Positions 1 through 12,059 of a stretch of DNA of 64,000 nt are shown in pieces. Made by a program: the position numbers and the translations under genes. The stretch comes from Ampelocalamus luodianensis (taxonomy: Eukaryota > Streptophyta > Magnoliopsida > Poales > Poaceae). Under the pieces are notes generated by a model. That model saw only the letters and a list, made by a program, of their open reading frames with translations. It made no database searches and was not told the origin of the DNA. The DNA lies in NCBI GenBank assembly GCA_036346255.1, contig CM070633.1:22754001-22818000 (forward strand), written 5' to 3'. The first letter of the stretch is position 1. Each line of letters opens with the position of its first letter.

Positions 1-3000
1 CAAAACCGCCGGGTTGTTCCGACGATCGAACTATCAGTATCTAGACTTGCATGGCTAAGCAATTTATAACCCATAATTCACACATCCTATCTTAAGCATA
101 TAGGAGTTGGCATAATTCAAGATTAACCTCAAGCATAGGACATAACTAAACTACACATCACAAAAATATTGACATAATCAAAATAGCATGCAAGCAATTA
201 TCATTGCACTATCTTAACCAAAACTGGGATCAAATATGATGCAAAATAAAGTTCAAATGATGCTTGCCTTACTGGTACAATAGCTGCTCACTCTCAGTAG
301 CGTAAGTGTCTATATCGATAAGCTCGGGATCTAGAATAATACATCATCAAATAATTACCGAGAAAACATCCCAAAAACCAAAATGCGCAAAAATGCATGA
401 TTTTTCTACAGTAGCTAAGTCATGCTTTTAGATGATTTTTGGTGAAAGAATTATTTCACTTTGATTTAGTATATGAAAGTTATGGCGGTTTGAATTTCAG
501 ATTCCAATATGCCTCTATTTAAGCAATTTAATTATGTAGTGAAATTTTGTAGGGTAGTGGTGAGTACATGGATTACAAGGATAAATATGCAATATTATTA
601 ACATTTCAAAACATTTGAGTTTGCCCCAATTGGAGTTTTCATGGTTTAGTTATTGATTTCTAAAGTTATCAGCATTATTAGTACAAAAATAATCCCTTTT
701 GAGATCATTTTCATCAAACGATAGTTTCTGTGATAGAGGTAAGTTTGAAACCAATTTTATAATTAAGTTCATTTGAAAAGGAAATTTTCAAAACTGATTT
801 CACTGTTTTTGGAGTTTTCAAGAATTACTTATGAATTTTTGAAGTTATCAGCCTTTTTCTATTGCAAGAATAATAGTGTTAATGGGTAAATTTCCAAAAT
901 AATGCTCTCTGTTACAGAGACAAGGTTGAAACCAATTTTAATATAAAGTTCATTAAATATGAAAATTATCAGAAGTGGTTTCACCCATTTTGGAGTTAAA
1001 ATGATTTGGTTATGCATTTTAGAAGTTATACATATTTTTTTAGTGTGCAAATTAACCGATTTCGAATTTCATAAAGCATTTACTACTTTTCCTACCGGCC
1101 ACGCGCTAGCCGCAAAGAATCGACAAAGGGGCTCGCAAGCAGTAAGACCTCACGACTGCCGCACGACAAGTGGGTCCGCCGCCGCTGGCCCACGGTGACG
1201 CGCGCACGCCGCGACGCCCAACAACGGCCACGCAGAGCCGTTGGATTAAGATCCAACGGTCCAAGATCGTGGTGCGTCGGACGACCCGATCGCCCAATCG
1301 ACTTCGACCGCCGGTTTCTAATCCAACGGTGCACAAAGACTCTAGCGCACGGGACAACTTAAACACACAGCACATGTTTAAAGTTTTGGGCCCACACGTC
1401 CGTCACTCAAACGTTTTGTCCAACGTGCTGGTTTTCCGTGCATGGGCCCCGCATGTAAGTGATTCTTTAGCGTCGCTAAGACAGTGATTAATTGCTAATG
1501 ATTATCACTTAATCCTAATCATTTGCTACAGTAAGTGTCCGAGTACGACAACGGAATCTCACTTGCCAGGCTTCACCGGCGGCTCATCGCTACTGGCGCC
1601 ACGGCGGCGTGAACCAAGGGTAGGTTTAGGTGCACAATAGTGTTGCGCTCCCAATGGGAGTAGTCTCGACGGCGGAGCCGGCCTGTACCGGCGGCTAGCC
1701 GGAGTTAAACGACAGCGATAATATGGCAAAAGTGTACACATCAAAAGAGAGCTCCGCAGCGCAAACCAGCGGGTTCCTGAGGTCCTAAGGACTAAGAGTA
1801 AGCTACCTGAGCTAGGAGAGGGCCTGGGGAAGCTTGGGGATGCCAGAGCTACGGAGAAGAAGGCTGCGGCAAAATGGCTTCACGAGGAGAGAAAGTCCTG
1901 AACAAAACCAAGACCAGTGAATGCTTGGAGTAGCTTCAAGAACTCGAGATCAAGCCATAAGAGCAAAGAATCAAGAATGGCCTACCAATTTGAAGTGGGG
2001 GAAAGGTTGCTTCGCGCCTAAAATGGTTCAATCTCAATTCAGCAAGACATTGTCGTGCAATCTCAAATAAGTTGAGGGGTTTCATCGCTGGTCTAAGGCA
2101 CGTAAGGTGACGCGTGGATTGAGGATAATACCTCCCGACACGAAGAAAGCACCGAGTGTCGCGAGAGCACGCCTCGAAGTCACCAGAGCACGACAACGGC
2201 CGTGAGCTACAAGCAAAGACAGAGCTCGCATAAGCAAAAATGGACACGGAATGAACTTAGAACAGGAGGAATCACGCGGAGGAGACCTACCCAGCAGAGA
2301 GCACGAACTAGCCTCCTCTCCGTAAACAGAGGAGAAGTGAGGAGAAGGAATAGGCACAAGGGGTGTTATTCCCGGGAATGACGGAGATGGAGGCGGCGTG
2401 AAGTGAAGAACGCCTGGAGTGGTCGATGCGGCGGTGGCTAACGGAGATGACGGCGCTTCAACGGGCGGAGGAGCATGGCGCGGCCGCGGAGCTTAGCTCT
2501 GCGAGAGGTTGACGAAGCACCGACAACAGGTCCACCGTGCAAGGCCGACACAAAGAACCGCACGCGGCCGAGTGGATTGAGTTACACCGTCCGTTGGATT
2601 TAGAAGGGACGGTCCAGATTTAGCGATGGGTTTGTATCGCGCGCTGATGCAAAAGATCCGCCGTTGGGCTAAGATCGGACGGTACGCATGTGAAGGTGCA
2701 TTTAGGCGGTTGGGTTGAGTCGATTCACCGAGTCGCACTTGAGCCCAAGGAAACAGAGCGCCCGTTTAGGTTTAGGGTTTGACTGGGAATTAAATCTTTG
2801 GTTTCCAGTTTGACCGAGGTCTTAAAAATAGAAATAAAATTCCTAAAATTGTGAAATAATTCACAGATGTTCCTGGGTATGTCTAGTGTTCATAAAAATT
2901 ATTGAACCCTACTGTTCATTACATATTTTGTATATTTTAAATTCAAACATAATGTTGGTCTTTAGATTGTGTTTGAATTTTTATAAGGTTCAAACCAGTC

Positions 3001-3238
3001 CCAAAAATTTTGGAAAAATTATATTTATTCATGAAAACTAATGTAGTATTTAATTAAATTGGTTTCAGATGATGATCACAACTTTTTATCACTGATTCGA
3101 ATTGAAATGTGAATTTTGATGTGTATGTTCACCTCAATTTAGATTTTCCAAGTACAATATATTATGGAAATGTTTTGAAATCAATAATGCATGCTTATGA
3201 AATACATATTAATCCATTTTAATTGTTGGGTTGTGACA
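1..3238 (-). repeat. R1 3' LTR (partial, minus strand)
   Basis: This stretch matches the 5' LTR copy at 10559-12059 and 25626-27087 almost throughout. Its inner end is the terminal CA at 3237-3238, next to a polypurine tract read on the minus strand. About 1.5 kb of the LTR lies left of the window. It holds 289 bp (1996-2284) that the other copy lacks. GC-rich promoter-like DNA at 1090-1440 and 2100-2760 separates AT-rich stretches. The open frames here are short, unrelated to known proteins and not credible genes. Confidence 0.88.
1238..1259. promoter_or_regulatory. Perfect 9-bp-stem inverted repeat with MSA-like MYB motifs in R1 LTR
   Basis: CCGTTGGAT, loop TAAG, then ATCCAACGG form a perfect inverted repeat. 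The core TCCAACGGTC matches the plant mitosis-specific activator consensus YCYAACGGYY bound by MYB3R proteins. Another copy (ATCCAACGGT) is at 1321-1330 and a reversed one at 2591-2600. The same pair recurs in the other LTR at 11794-11815. A promoter role is inferred. Confidence 0.45.
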
Positions 3239-3250
3239 AACCTCCTCTTA
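3239..3250 (-). other. R1 polypurine tract
   Basis: Read on the minus strand this is TAAGAGGAGGTT, directly before the first TG of the 3' LTR. It is the expected primer for plus-strand DNA synthesis and fixes the orientation of R1. Confidence 0.7.
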
Positions 3251-3379
3251 CAAAAGATCTCGTCCCGAGATCGGGTGGAAGTAGAATAGGTGGTTCTAGG
3301 AATATGTAATATTCGTTGTCTTCATTTCCTTCAAAGATAGTGCTAAGGTATTACGATGATGCTATAAGAAAAGTACTTA

Positions 3380-3610
3380 CATTTTTCTTTTCCCATTGCT
3401 TTGTTTAACCTTTCCTTTCTTGATACGAGGCACTTCTGTAGAGAACAGATCCGATATGTAGATCGATTCGGTCTTCACGCTCCCATGTTGCCTCATCTTC
3501 GGATGTGGTTGTTTTTGTCTTATGCTCAGCTTTCTCAAGAATGCGAATCGCTGCTCTCGATAAGAAAGATCGGATCGCAAGTCGAGTTCCCTAACTCGGT
3601 TGCCTCGGTT
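3380..3610 (-). pseudogene. pol: R1 chromodomain remnant, core strand missing
   Basis: The minus strand reads pieces matching the integrase-fused chromodomain of R2 and R8: DLSYRE near the start and SEDEATWERED near the end. Between them R1 has only about 13 residues after the ILE motif, where R2 and R8 have about 24. The KFLKVQW strand is absent, and frameshifts break the rest. In chromoviruses this domain is thought to steer integration to marked chromatin. Loss of the strand would be expected to abolish the fold if it is real and not a sequence error. Confidence 0.65.
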
Positions 3611-3639
3611 GGAATGCGAGACATTTCTTGAGTTGTGAG

Positions 3640-4870
3640 ACATGGAAGACGTTATGCACATTCGAAAGTGATGGTGGCAACTCTAGCCGGTAAGCCACCG
3701 ATCCCAACTTGGCTAGGATTCGAAAGGTCCGATATAGCGGGCGCCAATTTACACGATTTGAAACAGATTTAATCCCTTTCATTGGAGATACTTTGAGATA
3801 CACATGATCATCTACCTCGAAACTCAACTCGCGGCGATGACGGTCGGCATAGGACTTCTGACGAGATTGCGCCGCCCGAAGTCACTCACGAATGACACGG
3901 ACCTGTTGTTCAAGATCTCTCCACTGTGGTCGGACCATAAATGGTCTCTCCCGCCGACCAGTTCAAGGGTGTCCTACAAGCCCTCCCATACAATGCTTCA
4001 AATGGTGACATCTCAGATGCCGGATTGGAAGCTATTATTGTACGAGAATTCGCGAACGGTAAATATTTTTCCCAATTTTGCTATAGGACAACGCAAGCTC
4101 GGAGGAGATCTTCCAAGACTTGATTTACCCTCTCGCTTGTCCATCCGCTTGCGGGTGATAAGCGGAACTAAAAGATAGATTGGTTCCCATGGTTGTATGT
4201 AAGCATCCCTAAGTAGGATGTGAACCGGGAACCTCGACGACACTATCACCTTTGGTACACCATGTAGGCAAACAATTCTTGCAATATAAAGCTCGCTAAC
4301 TTTTCCCCACTGCCCGAGGTCTTGACAGAAGGAAGTGAGCAACCTTGTCAAACGATCAACAATCACCCATATAGAATCGATCCAGCTTGAGTCCTAGGAA
4401 GGCCAAGTGATAAAATCCATGCCAACTTCTTCCCATTTCCACTTGGGAATGGGCAGGATCTAGAGTACTGGCCGGCTTCAAATGCTCACCTTAACTCTTT
4501 GGCATACATCACACTCGCCACATATCGTGCAATGTGCCGCCTCATCTGCTCCACCATAGCTTTTTCTTTAGATCTTGATACATTTTTGTACTCCTGGGTG
4601 GATAGAGAATTTAGAGTTATGAGCCTCCTAAGGATTAGTTCTCTCAAGTGGCGATCAAATGGTACCACCATACGGTTTCCAAACCATAAGGTACCTTGTG
4701 CATCTTGGTTAAAACATTTAGCCTTGCCTTGCCTCATTAGTTCCGTGGATTTGAGCCACTTCTAAATCAGCCTTTGGGCCTCTCTAATCTGATCCTCAAG
4801 TGTGGGGTCACACTAAGGTTTGCAAGTGAACCTTCTTCAACTATCTCCAGTGTAAGCATTGCATTGCACT
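3640..4870 (-). pseudogene. pol: R1 integrase, frame-broken
   Basis: Minus-strand pieces of a Ty3/Gypsy integrase lie in the right order. The zinc-binding region is near 4486-4737 (ending ARYVASVMYAKE), the catalytic core at 4013-4366 (IVDRLT, LYIARIVCLHGVPKVIV, FSYNNSFQSG) and the GPY/F-type C-terminal region at 3591-3827 (VYLKVSP, HNVFHVSQLKKCL). The Asp after VIV is not readable in frame, and stops and frame changes separate all pieces, so no functional enzyme is encoded as written. It is continuous with RNase H upstream and the chromodomain downstream. Confidence 0.8.
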
Positions 4871-4919
4871 ACACAACTCGCAGAAAAGGAACTACCGATG
4901 CAGCTTGCATTGAGATTTC

Positions 4920-5346
4920 GCCAATGCGTCGCCACTACATTGGCTTTCCTCGATGATAATGGAGTCCCATATCATAATCTTTGATCAACTCAAGCCACCT
5001 TCTTTGCCTCAAGTTTAGTTCGCTTGAGTGAAAATGTATTTGAGGCTCTTGTGGTCGGTGTAGATCTCGCAACGACATCGATGAGGTAATGTCGCCAAAT
5101 TTTCAAGGCATGAACTACGGCTGCGAGCTCTAGGTCGTGTGTAGGATAATTGGCCTCGTGAGTCCTCAATTGCCTTGATGCATAGGCCACCACTCGGCCG
5201 CCTTGCATAAGCACACAACCAAGCCCGTGGCGAGATGCATCACAAGAGATATCAAAGCTCTTGTGAATATCCGCGCAACAAGCACCGAGCTGGCCGACAT
5301 TCTTTAAGGTTTGGAAGCTTTGCTCACATTCTCGCTGCCCATTCAA
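4920..5346 (-). pseudogene. pol: R1 RNase H, frame-broken
   Basis: The minus strand encodes a clear Ty3/Gypsy RNase H. Residues FDISCDASRHGLGCVLMQGG contain the first catalytic Asp. YASRQL, THDLELAAVVHALKIWRHYL and, in another frame near 4960-4985, ELIKDYDMG follow in order. The domain removes the RNA template during reverse transcription. A frame change near 5070 breaks it. It sits directly after the reverse transcriptase thumb, as in other chromoviruses. Confidence 0.82.
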
Positions 5347-6200
5347 ATTTCCTTTCTTTCTTTAAGAGTCGGGTCATAGGCCTCGCAATTTTCGAGAAGT
5401 TTTTGATGAACTCCGCGGTAATATCCTCGCGAGTCCAAGGAAATCGCGAATGTCGGTGACGCCTTGGGCTGTTTCCACTCAAGGACATCTTGGACCTTAC
5501 TAGGATCAACCGCGACACCGCCCTTAGATAGGATATGACCCAAGAAACTAACCTCTCAAGCCAAAACTCACATTTGCTGAATTTGGCATAGAGTTGATGT
5601 TGGCAAAGCTTTTCCAACACTAGCCTTAAATGTTGCTCGTGTTCTTGATCGATTTGGAGTAGATAAGGATATCATCAATGAAAACTACTACAAACCGATC
5701 CAAGTACTCCATGAATACCGAGTTCATAAGGTTCATGAAATAGGTCGAGGTATTAGTCAAACCAAAAGACATAATCGTACTGCATAACCGTGAATCCAGT
5801 AGAGAAGGTTGTCTTTGGGATGTCTTCTGTTCTAGCTTTGATTTGGTGGTAGCCTAATCTCAAGTCGATTTGGAGAACACTTGAGCTCCACTAAGTTGAT
5901 CGAATAGGTCATCAATCCGCTGAAGCGGATACTTGTTCTTGATCGTGACTTCATTCAACTGACGGTAGTCAACACACATCCGTAAACTTTTGTCCTTCTT
6001 TCTGACAAAGAGAGTGGGCATCCCCAAGGTGAGGAGCTAGGCGGATAAATCCCTTATCTTGCAACTCTTTCGCTTGCTCCTTTAATTCCACCAGCTTTGG
6101 GAGGCATCCGACACGCCTCTTCGAGATGGGCGCAGATCGGTGCAAGCTCAATGACAAACTCAACCTCTCTGTGGGGCATACCCGAAGTTCTTCTGGGAAC
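5330..6200 (-). pseudogene. pol: R1 reverse transcriptase, frame-broken
   Basis: A minus-strand reverse transcriptase lies here in several frames. ELKEQAKELQDKGFIRL is near 6080-6140, the template-grip region with DYRQLNE near 5945-5970, and the catalytic FIDD motif at 5671-5682, followed by thumb residues QLYAKFSKCEFWL near 5560-5600. The active-site box itself is intact, but the domain is interrupted by at least four frame changes. It copies element RNA into DNA when intact. Confidence 0.82.
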
Positions 6201-6660
6201 ACATCAGATACTCACATACTACCGGTGCCTTTTTCCAGTTCAAGAGAGGTACTTGCCTCTAAAGTATAAAGGTGAGAGCTACCCTCCAAAGATGCAAAGA
6301 TGACTCGATCGCTGCTTTGTTGGTAATCAAATAGACCGGGCACAATCGATTTTTCCTGATTTTTGGACAGCCACCCATCCCTAAGATAACATCAATACCC
6401 ACCGAATTTATCACAATTAAGTTTGCTAAGAAGTTAACCTTTGGATTTCGATTTTTACATCCCTGCAGACTTGATCGCTTGGAAACCGATCCGGGACTCA
6501 ATGCGATAAGGTGGGTGAAGTGTATGTATATCAAATTGATTAAGTGCAGCATATTCTTTTTGACGAAAGAATGGGACGCCTCGAATCAAATAAAACCGAT
6601 GCCGACAAGAATTAACAAGAAGCGCACCAACACGACGCCCGAGCACCGCTTGCCTCCTCG
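6200..6660 (-). pseudogene. pol: R1 aspartic protease, active site damaged
   Basis: The minus strand shows the usual order for a retropepsin. A hydrophobic lead near 6570-6620 is followed by ASHSFV, then FLANLIVINSVGIDVILGM near 6375-6440. The Asp-Ser/Thr-Gly triad that should precede ASHSF is lost to a stop and frame change. The same codon is damaged in R2, R8 and R9, so an assembly artefact is likely. Confidence 0.7.
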
Positions 6661-6669
6661 GCAAAGTGA

Positions 6670-7770
6670 CGTGGTTCACGCGCCACGCGTAGGAGCTCGG
6701 GAGGAGCCAGCTGCCCTAGGAGGTGGTGAAGGTCTCGCCGAGCTAGTGGTGGAGTAGGAGCTCGGTAAGTCTGGGGCATCCTCGCCGCTGGCGAGGCATC
6801 AGCGCATAGTGGCCCCGTGACCACAATGAAAGCAGTGACATTGGGCTTGTATGCCCCACTGCTTTGGGAGTTCCTACTCCCATTGCCCGCCGAGCTACCG
6901 TGGAGAGGGTCGTGGAGGTGCCGTGGAGGTCTTGGGGCACCGAGCCGGGCTCGGGTGCCCGGGTGGTCCGGCACGCCGAGGGAAACCGCCGCTAGCCGCA
7001 AACCGCGCGGCCCTCCTCCTCTTCCCCGGACTGCTCACCGCCAGGCTCTTGTGCTCCACCACAATAGCCTTGTTCACCGATGCCGGAAGTTCTCAAATCA
7101 TGTGCGCAAGTGCTAATCGCATCTCGTCACCAAACCATGCAAGAACTCGTTCCACGAAGAGCGCGGTGGAGACGCTATCCGGCATAACGGGCAAGAGAGT
7201 TGAACTCATGCAAGTACTAAGTAACGCTCTTCCTCCTTGCTTCAAAGCAAGGAACTGCGCCGCTTGATCAAGCAATACCCCTCGGATATGGGCCTCCCGA
7301 ACGCCGCTCAAACTCGCCCCAAGTCGGACGATCCGCTGGTTGCATGGCGGAAAAGTTGTCCCACCATGTACTGCCGCGCCTCCACCGGTAGCGGGCGAAA
7401 GGACCGCCAACGCCGGCGCATTGAGCGATCGCCGACTTCTTCTCGATGGTATGGAGCCGTCCCGCTTCCATAGGATCTCGTTGCCGAGAAACATGGAGGG
7501 TTGGTTCGCTGAAAATCGCCGAGCCCTCCATGAGCGCGGTGAGGTGCAACTCCCCGTGGGACGGAGCTGGAGCAGTGTTGCGAACGATAGCATCTAGCAT
7601 CCGGGTCTGGTCCATCCGGTTGCGCTCAATCATCGCCAAGACCTCTGCCATTGTAGGAGGTGGTGGAAGTACCTCCTCGGGTGGTTCGCCATATTGGGAT
7701 GGCGGCTGAGAAGGCTCACCCAGCTGAGGTGGTCGATGAGATGTCCGATCCGCTCGAGAAATCGCTCAAA
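6670..7770 (-). pseudogene. gag: R1 gag with zinc knuckle, frame-broken
   Basis: The minus strand encodes Ty3-type gag. The N-terminal part reads MAEVLAMIERNRMDQTRMLD (start about 7651, with proline-rich sequence upstream to about 7770). The capsid region follows with RDPMEAG, WWDNFSAMQPADRP and WGEFE (7270-7440). A CCHC-type zinc knuckle is readable with frame changes near 6796-6845 (CFHCG, GHYAL). Gag builds the particle that packages element RNA. Many indels break the frame; protease follows directly. Confidence 0.8.
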
Positions 7771-8109
7771 GGTGCAGGACGTGGTGCCTCAGAGGTGAGC
7801 CCCACACGCAGGCTCCCGAACGGTAGTAGGTCCTGTCATCCTAGAATAGACAAGGATGGTTAGTAAATAAGATAAAAGCCATTTCTTGGCTATACCTGCA
7901 CAATCAATAAACACGCACAAAATCACAACACCAAATGGAACACAAAACATTAATCAACACAAAGCCTTTGGTACCATCTCATTCATAAATGCTTGTAGGC
8001 ATTAAGACAAGATCCAAAATAAAATAAAACATGAGAGTTCGACATTCACTACCCTATTACATAAATCTAAGGATACATGCTCGGATATGGAGCTCCTCGC
8101 CCTAACAGT

Positions 8110-8840
8110 TAGATATTATTCCGGCCAAAGTTCACCGAAAGTCATCGAGTAGGTGGTATCCAGGGATCCCGTGTCGCCTGGGTCTCCCGGTTGGTGAAGC
8201 GCAGGGGATCCTCACGCCGATGATATGGCCTCCTACTTCAGAAGACGATAGTCCGCGGCGCAGAAATGTACGGTGAAACTCGTTAGCGCCATATAGCACA
8301 TCCGGACGAATGAGCCTCATGTCACGATAAGCCGCAAATGCTCCTAAGCTATAATGAGACGACGACGCATCTCCCATAACTCATGCACTATGCAGCGATG
8401 CATTTGGTCCATTACGTGAACCAATCTTGCCAATCGCTCGACTTGGGGTCCTCCCAAACTGAATTTCGCAAAGTGTTCACTTCTAACATGCGCCGCATGG
8501 GGAAATGATCATATGGTGGCCGAGAGATTCTGGTCGGTCGAGCGAGATGACTCATGGCCACCAAAGCCACTTCTTGTAACGCCATGGCCTCGAGAGGTGC
8601 CACGCGCTCGAAGCGAAGGTATGCTCCCAAGAACTTGTCTAGCAACGATATCTACTATCGCCATAAATTCCTCCATTCCCGGTCCTCGATCACGCGGTAG
8701 ATGGAATAAGTGGGCTGATATGTGAAGTTCGCCTCCACATCATGTCTCAGAGCAACGCCGGTATCCATCCACTACTTCACTTGAGTTTCCTGACAAGGCA
8801 CCGAGAGTTCATCTAAAGGCAAGAAGGCAAGGTGTTAGTT
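8110..8840 (-). pseudogene. Extra coding region upstream of gag in R1 (unknown function)
   Basis: Between the primer site and gag, on the same strand, lies coding-like sequence in three overlapping frames. In order: VALRHDVEANFTYQPTYSIY and RVIEDREWR (about 8690-8790), EAMALQEVALVAMSHL (about 8565-8615), a heptad-like stretch MDQMHRCIVHELWEMRRRL (about 8350-8415), then RDMRLIRPDVLYGANEFHR (about 8255-8320). The arrangement of a strand-rich start, an Ala-rich helix and then a possible coiled coil recalls a double-stranded-RNA-binding fold, but no family is assigned. R2 and R9 show nothing like it in their leaders. The flanks 7771-8110 and 8840-9001 look like untranslated leader. Confidence 0.5.
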
Positions 8841-9001
8841 TCATAAACCAAAACAGACCTGAGAGAAAAGATACTAAGATGGATAAGGAATAAAAGACAT
8901 TCTTAACTTAAACTTTCTGAAAATACTTTGATAATTTGAAAATAATTTGACCAAGGTACTTACTAACTTAACGCCAGCATACTCTAACCTACAATAACCT
9001 C

Positions 9002-9012
9002 GCTCGATACCA
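9002..9012 (-). other. R1 primer binding site (initiator Met tRNA type)
   Basis: Read on the minus strand this is TGGTATCGAGC, beginning four bases from the inner edge of the 5' LTR. It resembles the usual plant PBS for initiator Met tRNA but lacks the A of the CAG. All four primer sites in this window lack the same base. Confidence 0.75.
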
Positions 9013-9016
9013 ACGC

Positions 9017-12000
9017 TGGGGACCTCGGTTATCTCCGTAAGACCGAGACTAATCAAGGTCTTAGGACATAACTCTAAGTCTCCAAGAATGGATTCCAACT
9101 TAACTCAACCTAAGGGAAGGCTTAATCGAATACTAGAGTCCCGACGATCATGCGCACGCTTCCCTTGCGAGCACTACATGATTGCCGTTCTCTTCGATTC
9201 AAGCACTACACTTAGTGAGTTAAATGGAATTATTAACAACGAGTATGACTTATATTGGCTCCCAATATCAGCGACCAATATACTCATACTCTCATTCAAC
9301 GTTGATTACATCCATACAACACATACAACAGAGTTCAAAAGACATACCGCATAATAGTTAAGGTCTACAATTATTACAAACGGCCGACCGCCAAAATCAA
9401 AATAAAATATCAAGTAGCAGCGAAGCAAGTAAATTAAGCAAAAGACCAGCAGTGGTATGCCCATCACCCATCGGCAACCGATCGGGGTTAAATGGTAGCA
9501 CACTACTCAAATGTGTCGCCTACATCGACACTAACGAGGTCGCTGGGCCCCATAATCTTCCTCACCGAAAAGGCCAAGAACATCCGCCGAGTACAAAGGT
9601 ACTGCAAGTCTTACACAAATACAAATAGTTATGCATAAAGGTCATTCAAAGGATGGCTCATATTGGCTTAGTTTTGCTAAAGAGACGCAACAATTCACAT
9701 CCTACACATACTAGTTTTTCATGTGCCCATTTGAAATCAGATTTGAAGTAGAAGTAAAGTAAGTGATACAACATTTTTAATGGTAACCATTGAATCAAAC
9801 AAACACCAAAGTGGCAGCCCACTTTGATACACTAAACACATGAATATCCCATTCATGACGAATACCAAGTTCAACCACAAAACCTCGCTCAAAAATCTAA
9901 CCCTAAGCACCACTAACTCAAGCGGTCGTCCATAACCATGACACGGCTATTCGAATAGATTTATAACCTTGTGGGTGTACTACTTTACCCACACGACTTG
10001 ATTAGCCCGTAAGCCTCCGGATGCCTCGAATATAACATACTTCCTATGGTATGCCTACTGTAAATCAAGATATGGTCATTTTCAGCAAGAAGACCCTATT
10101 GAGCTAAGTCTCCCTTGTGAGATGGTTCCTGCCTAGTACGAGCCTCGATAGCACTTGCTAGGGGCCCACAAGTTATATTGGATATACCGATGCAACGAAA
10201 GGTAATTGGTGCTCCTGCACACTATAGAACATTACATCGGCTCCTACTTGACAGATGATCAAACACAAGTGCCCCAACACCACCATGAGACTTAGACCAA
10301 TAGGAACCTCCCTACTTAACCACACGGCTCCCAACCCGCGTGTGGCAAAGACGAATGTTGCTTGAACCGCAGGTACTCAAAGCTCGGTCCTTAATCGTCT
10401 GCAAGTCATTCCACATACCCAATGCTCGTGCACAAAGACACCATCACTAACCAGCACTTGTCCGCACTCAAATCTCATTTTAAAATGACAAAAATTTAAC
10501 TCATAAAACAGCTACAAAGGTCTGAAGTATAAATCATAAAATGAGAGTTGTGTTTATTCCAAAACCTGGTTGTTCCCGACGATCGAACTACCAGATCTAG
10601 ACTTGCATGGCTAAGCAATTCTATAACCCATAATTCACACATCCTATCTTAAGCATATAGGAGTTGGCATAATTCAAGATTAACCTCAAGCATAGGACAT
10701 AACTAAACTACACATCACAAAAATATTGACATAATCAAAATAGCATGCAAGCAATTATCATTGCACTATCTTAACCAAAACTGGGATCAAATATGATGCA
10801 AAAGAAAGTTCAAATGATGCTTGCCTTGCTGGTACAATAGCTGCTCACTCTCAGAGCGTAAGTGTCCATATCGATAAGCTCGGATCTAGAATAATACATC
10901 ATCAAATAATTACCGAGAAAACATCCCAAAAACCAAAATGCTAAAAAATGCATGATTTTTCTACAGTAGATAAGTCATGCTTTTAGATGATTTTTGGTGA
11001 AAGAATTATTTCACTTTGATTTAGTATATGAAAGTTATGGCGGTTTGAATTTCAGATTCCAATATGCCTCTATTTAAGCAATTTAATTATGAAGTGAAAT
11101 TTTGTAGGGTAGTGGTGAGTACATGGATTACAAGGATAAATATGCAATATTATTAACATTTCAAAACAGTTGAGTTTGCCCTAATTGGAGTTTTCATGGT
11201 TTAGTTATTGATTTCTAAAGTTATCAGCATTATTAGTACAAAAATAATCCCTTTTGAGATCATTTCCCACAAACTATAGTTTCTGTGACAGAGGTAAGTT
11301 TGAAACCAATTTTATAATTAAGTTCATTTGAAAAGGAAATTTTCAAAACTGATTTCACTGTTTTTGGAGTTTTCAATAATTACTTATGAATTTTTGAAGT
11401 TATCAGCCTTTTTCTATTGCAAGAATAATAGTGTTAATGGGTAAATTTCCAAAATAATGCTCTCTGTTACAGAGACAAGGTTGAAAACAATTTTAATATA
11501 AATTTCATTAAATATGAAAATTATCAGAAGTGGTTTCACCCATTTTGGAGTTAAAATGATTTGGTTATGCATTTTAGAAGTTATACATATTTTTATAGTG
11601 TGCAAATTAACCGATTTCGAATTTCATTAAGCATTTACTACTTTTGCTACCGCCACGCGCTAGTCGCAAAGAATCACACAGGGGTCGCGCAGCAGTCACA
11701 CCCCACGCACTCGCGCTACGACAAGCGGGTCCGCCGCCGTGGCCCACGGCGGACGCGCAAGACGCCGCGACGCCCGACAACGCCACGCCAGAGCCGTTGG
11801 ATTAAGATCCAACGGTCCAAGATCGTGGCGCGTCGACGCACCCGATCGTCTAACCGACTCGACCGCCGATTTCTAATCCAACGGTGCACAAAGACTTAAG
11901 CGCGACGGACAACTTAAACACACAAAGACATGTTTAAAGTTTTGGGCCCACACGCTACCACTCAAACGCTTTGTCCAACGTCTTCGGTTTTCCGTGCGTG

Positions 12001-12059
12001 GGCCCCGCATGTAAGTGATTCTTAGCGCCGCTAAGACAGTGATTAATTGCTAATGATTA
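9017..12059 (-). repeat. R1 5' LTR, first part (split by R2)
   Basis: This starts at TGGGG next to the primer site and continues to the R2 insertion point; the rest is 25626-27087. It carries the conserved palindrome CTATTCGAATAG (9947-9958), a hairpin at 10568-10592 and the MSA-like motifs at 11794-11815 and 11876-11885. From 10559 it matches the partial 3' LTR at window start. Apart from short unconvincing frames it holds no gene. Confidence 0.87.
12055..12059. repeat. R2 target site duplication, left (GATTA)
   Basis: GATTA directly precedes the first TG of R2 and recurs at 25621-25625 directly after its last CA. The uninterrupted sequence is visible in the other R1 LTR near 1498-1506. Confidence 0.92.

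Noticed and set aside
8132..8377. Host gene fragment upstream of R1 gag
   Set aside because: Considered, but it is collinear with other coding-like pieces on the element strand between primer site and gag, so it is better treated as part of R1's extra coding region.
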